Origin: Humulus lupulus
Lineage: Eukaryota; Streptophyta; Magnoliopsida; Rosales; Cannabaceae
Reading direction: 5' to 3'
Length of the DNA: 64,000 nt
Assembly: GCF_963169125.1 (NCBI RefSeq)
Contig: NC_084797.1
Span: forward strand, 88,321,868 to 88,385,867
Positions 20,579 to 30,087 of this stretch are shown here, piece after piece; position 1 is the stretch's first letter, and each line of letters begins with the position of its first letter. The notes beneath the pieces are model-generated. The model ran no database searches. It was not told where the DNA came from and was given only the letters and a program-made list of their open reading frames with translations. A program made the position numbers and the translations under genes.

Positions 20579-21360
20579 ATTGGCAAATATGAGGATGAGG
20601 TATTGTGCGATGCAGTTCCAATGCAAGCTGGACACCTCCTTCTAGGAAGGCCTTGGCAATTTGATCGGTGAGTTCAGCATGATGGCTTCACCAACAAGTA
20701 CTCATTCACGTTCCGTCAACGAACAATCACTCTAGCTCCATTGACGCCAAACCAAGTATATGAAGACCAAGTGAGGCTGCAAAAATTGAGTGATAAAAAA
20801 AAAATTTAGTGAGCAGAAGAAGGAGAGTGAAAAGATGAATGAGAGTGAGAAAAAAGAGAGACAAAGAGAAAAAAAAGGTCGAATCAAGTGAGAGAGAAAA
20901 GAAAGAGAAGAGTTCGATCAATGAGGGAAAATTAGAGAGAAAACAAAATAATTTTTATGCAAAAAAAAGTGAGGTTAAGGAGGCTCTTTTAAACACTAAC
21001 CAACTTGATGCTAACAAGCAGGTTTTTGATCCCGGTGATTGGGTATGGTTACACATGAGGAAAGAGCGATTCCCAGCACAAAGACGTTCCAAATTGCTAC
21101 CTCGAGGAGATGGGCCGTTTCAAGTGCTAGAAAGGATCAATGACAATGCCTACAGACTCGATTTACCAGGTGAGTATACTGTTAGTGCTACTTTTAATGT
21201 TTCTGATTTGAGTCCTTTTGATGCAGGTGACGATTTGAGGTCAAATCTTTCTCAAGAGGGGGGGAATGATGAGGACACCAAGACTAAAAATCCAAGTCAA
21301 GTTCCAGTTGATCCAAGTCAAGAGGGGAGGAATGATGAGGACACCAGTTTAGGAGCTTGA
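20579..21360 (+). pseudogene. Deleted pol of element C: protease end, linker, integrase C-terminus
   Basis: 20579-20815 decodes to HLLLGRPWQFDR and FTFRQRTITLAPLTPNQ, the end of the protease region, with stops. A Lys/Glu-rich linker follows (to ~20980, [14 protein letters not shown]), and then, with no RT, RNase H or integrase core, the integrase C-terminus ([37 protein letters not shown]). The frame crosses the LTR border at 21267 and ends inside the LTR at 21358-21360. About 2.5-3 kb of pol is missing, so the copy is non-autonomous. Confidence 0.83.
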
Positions 21361-21907
21361 TCAATATTTAGCTTCCTGTAATGAGTCTTTTTATTTTTAA
21401 TCACGTTTTTTTTATTTAGTCTTTGTTTATTTTGTGATAAGTCAAACATTTGACTTGTGTGAGTCCAATAGTCCTTTTGTCTTTAATTTTCGGTTTTCAT
21501 TAGGAAGACAAAAGGCTTGTCTTTAATTTCGGTTTTCATTAGGAAGACAAAAGGTTGTCTTTAATTTTCGGTTTTTAGGAAGACAAAGGGGCTTGTCTTG
21601 ATATAATTTTCGGCTATATAATGCCTTGAAAACATTTGGAAAAAATCAGATTATGTTGAATGAAAATTTGTGAGTTTTCTTCTTGAGTTCTTGAAGAGAC
21701 TATCTGAACTTATCAAGGGTATCCCTTGTGGCGTTCAATCCGACTTATCAAACGGATTCCCATCCCCGTTTGTGGCGTCTTCCTCATACCAAGGTTCGTG
21801 CTTTGCTAAGCATTGGGTCGCGGTTCTTCATTCCATTTCGTGTGCTCTTGGTGGCTGTGCCATATTTGGTGTCGGGTTTCATCACAGTGTTGGTGTGGTT
21901 CTTATCA
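21267..21907 (+). repeat. 3' LTR of element C
   Basis: 641 bp, TGATGAGGACACC ... GTTCTTATCA, after the tract caagaggggggggaa. A second copy of tract plus LTR start (agaggggaggaa then tgatgaggacacc) lies 66 bp inside, at 21321-21345. The following five bases are GAGAG. Confidence 0.88.
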
Positions 21908-22180
21908 GAGAGGATGTTCTAGCTGGAGCAGCTAGGGACTACACTATATCAGATATGGGCTTGCTAAGGTATAAAGGTCGGATTTGTGTTCCGATGGATG
22001 TTGCCATTAGATGAGAGATTTTGGATGAATCTCATACCACTCTGTATTCCTTGCATCCCAGCACCACGAAGATGTACTAGGATCTAAGAACTTTGTATTG
22101 GTGGCCGGGGATGAAGGATGATGTAACTAAGTATGTAGCCAAGTGTCTGACGTGTTAGTAGATCAAAGCTGAACATCAGA
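21908..22180 (+). pseudogene. Tekay-type integrase zinc domain (fragment J, left part)
   Basis: Decodes to AARDYTISDMGLLRYKGRI, then EILDESHTTLYSLHPSTTK, YWWPGMKDDVTKYVAKCLTC, the HHCC region of Tekay integrase, with several in-frame stops (for example 22012-22014). It parallels 48600-49560 of F2. It is cut on the left by the LTR of element C and interrupted on the right by a solo LTR; the gene resumes at 26450. Confidence 0.85.
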
Positions 22181-22214
22181 TGTAGAGTCCAAGAATTTTA
22201 CTTAGCTAGTTAGA

Positions 22215-22242
22215 TAGTAGTAGTAGTAGTAGTAGTAGTAGT
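22215..22242 (+). repeat. (TAG)n microsatellite
   Basis: About nine TAG units near the start of the E' LTR. The corresponding place in the E LTRs (56560-56590) has only two or three, so the tract expanded in this copy. Confidence 0.85.
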
Positions 22243-22350
22243 AATAGCTAGTAGTAAGTTATAGTATGTTTATTACTATGGATTTTGGTTCAAGCATGGA
22301 CTTAGTTGAACACTCGTAGCAACACTTATAGATTTTAAAAGTTTATCCTA

Positions 22351-22568
22351 TAGTTTAAGAATATTAATTATAACATAAGGTTTCACTAATATAGCTATTT
22401 ATAAAGATGTTATTTATTATACTATAAGGTTTAGATAGAACCAATAAGGTTTCACTAATATAGCTATTTATAGTTTAAGAATATTAATTATAACATAAGG
22501 TTTCACTAATATAGCTATTTATAAAGATGTTTTTTATTATACTATAAGGTTTAGATAGAACCAATAAG
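22351..22568 (+). repeat. 120-bp direct repeat in the E' LTR
   Basis: 'tagtttaagaatattaatta' begins at 22351 and again at 22471; the two ~100-bp copies are nearly identical through 'agatagaaccaataag'. The E LTRs have one copy. Confidence 0.85.
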
Positions 22569-22782
22569 ATCATGACACTTGTCGTGTGCATGTTTATTGA
22601 GAAATTAAGCATTTTTTATGAATAGTTTTATAAGAGAAATATTTGAAAACCCCAGAATCTGCCAGCAGCTTTAAAAATGTTGTATGACTCAGTCAAAGCT
22701 GTTTACCCAATTCAAATTAAGCTGAGAAAGTGCAATTACGAGTATAATATTTCAGTGTATGCTGATATATCACAGCTCTAAG

Positions 22783-22898
22783 GGCGATATATCGTCCCAC
22801 GGGGAATACGAAAAACATGTAACTTCGCACAAATGCATCGTTGAGCCACGGGATATAGGCCCAGGCAATATATCGCCTACAATGGGCGATATATCGGC
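22783..22898. repeat. Three GGCGATATATCGCC-like palindromes in the E' LTR
   Basis: GGCGATATATCGTC (22783-22796), GGCAATATATCGCC (22864-22877) and GGCGATATATCGGC (22885-22898), about 185-300 bp upstream of the TATA box. Compare 56051-56085 in element E. Confidence 0.8.
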
Positions 22899-23644
22899 CC
22901 TAGGGCAAGTTTTTCAAACGATTTTGAAACCAAGCTCAATTCAACACTCAACCTCTTAGCAAGCCTCTGAACGATTTGACTGAGTCTTAAGCCTCTGCTG
23001 AACGAATATTCAAATGTTTTTCAATTAAATATTCATTATTTTGTTCAAGCTAAAAGAAGATCTTTTCACTCCTTCAACTCTATAAATAGGACCTAGTACC
23101 CAGCCATTTCTCTCATTCTTCAAGCTGTTCAGAGCCTTCAAGCTACTAGGTTTACTATAGAGTGATAAACACTTGGGTTGGGGTATAAGTTTTATCATTT
23201 TAAGCTTTATAAACACTTGGGAAGTAAGATAAATAGTGTGTTTTTCTATATCAAGGTGTAGTTCGGTTCTAGTACATTCAAAGGTATTCCTAATCTTAAG
23301 TTCATTTCAATTTTATTCTTTAGTTTTCTTTAGTTTTCATCCAGATCCTAACTCATTGTTTTCAATTCTTGGTTAGGAATTTAAGTTCTTTGAACTTAAG
23401 GTTTCCTTTCGGTAAGCTCTTCTTCTCGGTGGTTTAGTTCATTTCTTGATCATCTTTTTCTTGTAGAAATTCTCACCTTCTTATTGTTGGTTTTAGGAGT
23501 GTTCCCAATCTCGTCCTTGTTCTCATATCCTGATTTTGGTAAGGAAAATAGGATAGAATTTTATATGTTTATATGATGTGTTTATATGTTATCTTATGAT
23601 ATGTTATGTTATGTAATGTTATATTATGTATGTTGATAGACCTT

Positions 23645-23760
23645 GGGCATATGACTTGTATAGCTAGCAAGCCCCAAAAATTTATGGGCATATGACTTTC
23701 TTAGCTAGCAAGCCCCACAAATCTATTGGGCATATGACTTGTTTAGTTAACAAGCCCCAA
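23645..23760 (+). repeat. Three ~41-bp tandem units in the E' LTR
   Basis: Units start at about 23645, 23686 and 23728 with gggcatatgactt and end in agcaagcccca. The E LTRs have three matching units on the opposite strand (55180-55300), so the triplet predates the split of the families. Confidence 0.8.
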
Positions 23761-24125
23761 GTAGTATAATGGCCATTGTAGTAGTATATGACATATGTTA
23801 TAGTATATGTTTATGTTTATGTTTCATGCATTTAGTAGATTTTCCTTGCTGGGCATTAGGCTCATTACTTTATTTTTATGTATGCAGGAAAATAGTTATG
23901 GCGGCGGAAAGATTCTTGACAGCTTGGGATTGTGTATTGAGGAAGAATGAATTCGGTGGACTGCGTGAACGATTCAAGGACAACGTTATTTCAGTCTATT
24001 TTATTATGTTTCTATGTATTTTTCGCACTTGGTTTTGTAAAAAATTTTAATTAAGTTAAAGTTATGTTTTATTTTTCAAACAATACGATCCCATACCTCG
24101 AATTTATGTATTTCAACATTTCCTT

Positions 24126-26340
24126 TATTATAGTCTACTTCCTTAGAGCCATTACTAAGTGAGTTTAAAAACGTGCTTTTAACTCGCTAATCGAGGTTTT
24201 AAGTCAAACAGTGTAATTAAGCCATAAACAAAGGAAAAACATTAGAAACAGTAATTTTTCATAGTAAATCATAAAAGTTTGACACCTGGGATCCCAAAAT
24301 ACAGTTTAGAAATATTTACAACATAAAAACTGTACTAAGTCGGCTAAACGACAAAATCCAAGTTCATTTACAAGCATCTCCCAAAATCCTCTGGCTGTGG
24401 CAGCCAGGCTGGCCAAACATGTACACGCCGCCTCACGCCTGCTGTACTCATGGTTGGTTGATCTTCTCTTTACCCTTACCTGCACCACAGAGCATCTGTG
24501 AGCCGAAGCTCAGCAAGAAAACCACCAACAGATAACATATGCAACACACATATCAAGCATATAAACAGGCCACCAATGGGCTAAACACATACGGCCTAGC
24601 CGTCCCAAGCGTTTACCAAGCCCTGGGTTCGCGGACCACGCCGTGAGGATATCCCAGGTATCCTTTTAGGGACTCGCCCTGGCAACTCGAACCCACGTGC
24701 TCAACGCTGCTCGTGGCCCCTTGCCATTCTTGGCCTTGCACTCAATGTGCCCAACGCCATTCCCGGCCCTTCGCCATTCTCGGTCTACACCGTTCCCGGC
24801 TCTAGCCGATCATTCACACCATAATACACATAGCATATCAAGCAAGTACAGAATTCTAACAAGCTCAGTTAAAGGGCTACGCCCCGCAGTTCTAACATTT
24901 TGGGCTCGGCCCTGCATATCAATTCTATTCAAACATATTGGGCTCAGCCCTGCACACAAGCTCTATGGGAACAAGGGTTTTCTTACCTGAGTTCCAAGCT
25001 TTCTGAGCACCGATGCCCCGAGCACAGTCCTCTAACGTGAGCCTCGCCGAAACCCTTGTCACTACACATTAACAATGTACATCCATCAAATTCTAATCCA
25101 TTAAATAACTTCGAGCCATAACCCTAACCTCTGGGACCTTGAATTCTATCATTCTGGGTGATAAAATCCATCCCGAGCCTTACCCCTTGAGTTCCCAAGC
25201 CTAAAATACCCTTAAAAATTCAAACTGGCACTAAGGTTCGCGGCCCCACCCACAAGAGTCGCGGCTAGCCTCAAAACAGAGGCTAGTACCTCACTGACCC
25301 CCACACGGGCTGCGGCGCGCCCACCAAGCACCGCGGCGCGCATGAACCTCTCAGCCTCCCATGGTCGCGCGCGCACACGGGCCGCGGCGCACCCCTCCTA
25401 GGACCGCGGCTCTCCCCACCAAACCCAGATTTTCACACCATTTTCTAAACCTTTCCTCAAGCCAATTCATTCTAAAACTTGGCTAACATTCCTAGATAAC
25501 CAACACAGTTATTCCAGCTCAAAAACAACATCAAGACCCCATTAAAATATGCTCCAAAACTCAGTTGGAACACCCAAAGATAAATCAAGCTTAGCTAACA
25601 TGCAATCCCCTATAACCAACAGAAATTTAAGACTAAACCTTAATAGTTAGAGCTTACCTTGTAGAACTTAGTCCCTGAGTTTGATCCTCAATCCCCAAGC
25701 TTCAAGTTCCTAGAGTATCCCAGCTGAAATCCTCCTAGTTCCTAGCAAATTCCTTTGAGTTTCTCTTTGAGTTTCCCTTGAATAGTAAAGAAGAGAAAAG
25801 GATAAAAGCTATCTCAATTATGAAATAATGTGTGTGTCGGTTTCCCCAAGGTTCTAAGTAATTCCTCCTTTTTGTTTTATTTGACTTAAGTCTAAAGGGT
25901 TACCTCAAGGCTCGGGGTACCAAAACGTCCCCGAGGGCAAAATGGTAAATTTCCCCAGTATTCCCGCCTAAACATTTTATCCTCAAATATATCTCCAAAT
26001 ATTTATTTTCATGTCCCAATAATCCCGCAACACACCTAGTACCCAAATTATCCCTCGACTCACCCCGAGTCCGAATCTCAACCCTGTTGTGACTTTCTGA
26101 ATAACTGCTCACCAGGACTGTCTCGGTCCGTGCTACACAGATATATCACATATATATAGCATTTATCACACTTATACCCCTAATATCCAGACGGGGCCCA
26201 CATGCACATTTAACTCAATTAAACATACATCATATTCATATATTCACATAAATCCAGATATAAGCATATTAAATCACTTATTGCCCTCCAGTCACACTAA
26301 TCAAGGCCCTAAGCCCGATTAGCAAATTCGGGTCGTTATA
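24126..26340 (-). repeat. F-family solo LTR nested in the E' LTR
   Basis: About 2.2 kb matching the F-family LTRs (37469-39675, 41593-43740) on the minus strand. The outer ends are decayed (TATTATAG in place of TGTAACAC, and TTATA in place of TTACA), so the exact left border is uncertain by a few bases and no clear target duplication is visible. Frames in it are LTR noise. Confidence 0.8.
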
Positions 26341-26449
26341 GTTATTTTTATAAAGTTATGAATGTTTTGTATGTATGTTTTCTTAAGAATAGTGTCTATG
26401 TATAGTAGTTTTAATGGTCCAAAGTCTTATTATTAGTTGGGTCATTACA

Positions 26450-26820
26450 TCAGAGCCCTGCAAGATTATTACAACCCTTAGACATTCCATTGTGGAAGTG
26501 GGAAGACATCACAATGGACTTTGTTGTGGGATTGCCTAAGACAGTGGGTCAGCATGATTCGATATGGTTGATTGTAGACAGATATACTAAATCAGCTCAC
26601 TTTCTACCAGTGATGACGACTTATATTGTTGACCAGTATGCAAATCTCTATGTAAAAGAGATAGTACGTCTTCATGGAGCTCCGAAGTCGATCGTGTCAG
26701 ATCGAGACCCCACTTTTACTTCCATGTTTTGGGGAAGTTTGCAGAAGGCAATGGGCATGCAACTAAAGTTTAGTACAGCGTGTCATCCTCAGACCGATGG
26801 TCAGTCTGAGAGAACTATCC
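26450..26820 (+). pseudogene. Tekay-type integrase core (fragment J, right part)
   Basis: Resumes after the solo [52 protein letters not shown] and HPQTDGQSERTI supply the D, D and E of the integrase core. The match to F2 ends near 26820, where the reversed gag of element G begins. No target duplication at this border. Confidence 0.88.
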
Positions 26821-28083
26821 TATAGCGGGCATCTTCTGACACTTTCTGTATATCCATTTGTATCTCAAACTTGTTAACGTGAGATACTGGGTCTCCGTAC
26901 CCGTCAAAGTTTGGCAATGTTGGCATCTTGAATTTACTGGGGGTTTCAGCCGCAGCAATCCTTTGTACAAAGGGAGTGCCCCTCCTCCTATCGTACTCTA
27001 TATGGGATGTTCGTCCCCCGAACAACTGTTGTACTGCCTGGTTCAAAGCATCGATCTGAGCTTGCACCACTTTTGGGATTGCAGGGGCGACCGGTGCCAG
27101 GGGAGCGTACTCATCATGTCTTTCCCGATGATCATTGAGTGCGTCCCTTAAGGCGTCATCCCTTCGTCTCTACTCGCTAACTCCTAGCCGATCAAAGACG
27201 TTCTGCTGCCTGGGTTGCCCCCAACGTTATGGCTAGCTGGTCTATTTTCTCTAGGCGGGGGGCTTCTTCCTCCACCTCTTTCCTCATTCCTCCGACCGAC
27301 ATTTCCTCTGCTGGAATCGGCTTCATTATATTCATGGCCATCTCTAAACTGTTGTTGACCGGTTGTTCACACTATTTCCTCCTCAGGCTGGCATTTCTTA
27401 AGCGTCAGGGGGAGGCCTGCGTTGGTCGTTGGGTCCCCGTGCATTGTTATGTCATGGGGGGGCCCTGACCGTAGAGCCTGACTCGATGTTCCTTCTGTTG
27501 GCAGAAGGACAATGTCCCCTATTCAGTAGATTCGACTATTCATCCTCTGGGCATCTAAGGTTGCGGGGCGGCTGCCCGGCCCTGTTCTGCCTCGGGCGCT
27601 GGGGATTGCCTCGACCAGCCTGAGAGGGAGGCTGCTGCTCAGGATCCCTAGCTGGGACATCATCCTGAGCCACAGGTGGCTGCTCCCGCCTTTGAGGGCT
27701 TGCTGGCTGGAGGGGAGGACTAGGATTGGGAGCCCTCTGAGGCGGTGCACTCGGCGGCTGATCTGGCTGAGAGGCTGGCATAGCCTGACTCCGAGCCAAT
27801 TGGATAGCTGCTTCGAGAGCGCCCATGGCATCCCTCTACCGACAGTCCATGTCTGGCGTTCAATTTCCCTCTGCTGCATCGCCATTGTCTCCGCAACATT
27901 CTCCTGATTGGCCTTCAGATTAGCCAACTCATCTTGCAACACTCCCAGTGTTGCCCTCAGTGTTTCAGAATCTAACTCCTCTTCAAACTCCAAATGTGGT
28001 TCATTCTCAGCCACATTTGAGGGAGGAGGTTGGGATGATGCAACACTAGCGGTTTGTCCAGCCTTCTTGGATGTCTTCGTCAT
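26821..28083 (-). pseudogene. Gag fragment of a second Tat-type element (G)
   Basis: Minus strand from ATG 28083 (MTKTSKKAGQTAS): acidic segment, coiled coil (LRATLGVLQDELANLKANQ), a frameshift near 27830, a Pro/Gln-rich stretch (27826-27536), then a gag-core segment (MVQAQIDALNQAVQQLFGG, LPNFDGYGDPVSHVNKFE). It is cut near 26821. It parallels the gag of D (15237-16237 and 14544 onward) but is a different family. Confidence 0.78.
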
Positions 28084-28110
28084 TAGATTTTCTTACAGAT
28101 TTTTATCAAT

Positions 28111-28330
28111 CTCTCAATGAAAGCACCAGAATGTTGACCCTCGATTTGGCCAATGACACGGAGTCAAATATACGACAGGAAATGAGACGACCATTAAGAG
28201 TTTAATCTAATGGTAAAGAATAAAACACCAACGATTTATAGTGGTTTGGCCCCAAAGAATGGTAATGACCTACGTCCACTTAGTGTTATTATTAATATTG
28301 AGTCTCAAAGCCGTGTTCAAAGAACTAGGG
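28111..28330 (-). repeat. Primer-site region and partial LTR of element G
   Basis: Minus-strand primer-site region TGGTGCTTTCATTGAGAG (28128-28111), then the LTR end TGTTGACC on the plus strand at 28132. Only about 200 bp of LTR remain before the copia LTR at 28331. Part of it ('tttatagtggttt') resembles the LTR of D. Confidence 0.68.
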
Positions 28331-30087
28331 TGTTGGGGTTTTATGCCCTAATTAAAACTCAAATTCTTTGTAATCTCATTTTATTATCAATAAAAGAATA
28401 GAAATCATTTTTTGACTTGGTCAATCACTTTGCTCACATGTTTTATTTTCATGATTATTTGTTTAATATAAACTTCTATTAAATCCCGAGCATATAGCTA
28501 ATCTTATTTATAGTGACGTAATCACAGTGGAATATAAATATGATTATATGTTCAAAATAAGTTAGTCCTAAGATTAGTCAGTGCACCGGATTTACACTGA
28601 CTTGCCAATCTACGTTATGATCTACTTACACATTACAGTGTTATGTTCTTTCCAGAACATTAGCAAAGTAGATAAGATCGGATGTATTTGTTACATCGGA
28701 CAGGACCGATATTGACAGTTGATAAGATAAGTAAACATACCGTTATTATCTATTCTAGTCATATCATATAGTTGACCATAGGTCAATTCAATCTCAATTC
28801 TGAGTGGTTAGTATTCTAACTGATTGTATTATTTGAGTTCTTTGACTTGTTCGTTACCAGCTTACCCCTACGGACTAGCCCATACTTACATCTTGGGAAC
28901 TCGGTAGTATAATTGAGTGGGAGTGTTAATCATAGATATGAACATCTATAGCTTCTGATGAAGAAGTGAAACGATGGTTTCCTTTTAGTTTGGTTCAAGG
29001 TGTTAAATGATAGAGATCTCATTTCAGTAATTAAATTAGTTTACTGAAATATCATTTACAAGGAACTAAGTGTTTTAAGGATAAAATACAATGAGGGGTA
29101 AAACGGTATTTTAGTCCTATCTCATTGTAGACCGTCTATAGAGGATTGAGTGACAATTATGGTTGTAACAATGGATAATTAATAGCGTATATATATTTGT
29201 TATAGAGCGTTCTATGAATTCAAGAGTGCAATTCCAAGTCTATAGTGGAGTCACGAGGAATTAATAAGTTAGTAAATTTATTTGTTAGATTTATGATAAC
29301 TTATTGGAGCTTGATTTCATAGGCCCATGGTCCCCATTGTACCTTGGATAAAATCATCTAGATAGTCTCAATTAATTGATTTAATCATCAATTAGAATTA
29401 TCAAAGTTGACCAGGTCAATTTTGGATAGTTTCACAGAGTTGTGTAATTTTGAGAAGAAAAGAGAAATTATGGCAGATTTATTAATTAAGATGAATTGGT
29501 ATCTAAATTAATAAATAAGTTTAAATCAAGGTTCAAATTATAAATAATTAATTTGATAAAGGATTTAAATAATTATTTAATTAATTAAATCAATAGAAAA
29601 TAATACAGGCCTTGATTTTAAGTCCAATGGGCTTATAATCAAATGGGAAATTTCACGGGCCTATAGCCCATGATAATTTCGACCTAGGGCTTCAAAATGG
29701 CTGTTATTTTATTGATTTTTTAATTAAATTAAATGGCCTAATTGAGTCTATAAAAGGAGTGCTTATAGAGAAGTCAAAAAAAGGTTTTTTGATAAGTCAG
29801 ATTTTCTGATAGTTTTATATTCTCTCTAAACACAAGTCCTTTTCTAAGCCTCTTTGTTATTTTCTCTTCTTCTTTCTATATCTATCTCATGTGTTGAGAA
29901 TTGCCCACACCAGTCTAGGTGGTTCTAAGGATACATTGGAAGATCGTGAAGAAAATAGAAGATCGGTTCAGTTTCTTGATAATACTCTGCGACAGAAAGG
30001 ATACAAGAGTTAGAGAAACTGAAGGGAGGACTCTTAATTCCGCTGCGTATACTGTAAGTATTATATTATTTGTTTCTCTTTGATACC
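28331..30087 (+). repeat. Probable 5' LTR of copia element H
   Basis: TG start at 28331, TATAAAA at 29749-29755 in the context gtctataaaaggag, and an end near tttgatacca (30087), with a normal spacing of about 330 bp from TATA to end. With no second LTR to compare, the ends are inferred. No plus-strand iMet primer site follows. Confidence 0.5.

Larger units (their letters stand above)
17272..21907 (+). mobile_element. C-family (CRM-like) Ty3/gypsy element with internal pol deletion
   Basis: 5' LTR 17272-18081, primer site 18084, leader, gag and protease (19118-20578), then directly the integrase C-terminus (to 21266) and the 3' LTR 21267-21907. The RT, RNase H and integrase core are absent. 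The integrase tail (HMRKERFP ... LLPRGDGPF ... [15 protein letters not shown]) and its run into the LTR resemble CRM elements. Flanks are TCGGG on the left and GAGAG on the right, so there is no target duplication, and the two sides lie in different host elements. Confidence 0.82.
22181..26449 (+). repeat. E'-family solo LTR with nested F-family solo LTR
   Basis: Starts TGTAGAGTCC, ends GGGTCATTACA, related to but clearly diverged from the LTRs of element E. Perfect 5-bp duplications TCAGA flank it (22176-22180 and 26450-26454) and the interrupted integrase reads on across it. A plus-strand TATAAATA lies at 23081-23088. The own length is about 2.05 kb once the nested LTR 24126-26340 is removed. 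Confidence 0.88.

Noticed and set aside
17267..21912. Target duplication around element C
   Set aside because: TCGGG and GAGAG do not match, and the hosts differ on the two sides.
24697..24990. Gene on the plus strand in the F solo LTR
   Set aside because: Minus-strand LTR DNA; the frame follows the GC-rich minisatellite region and is not kept in other copies.
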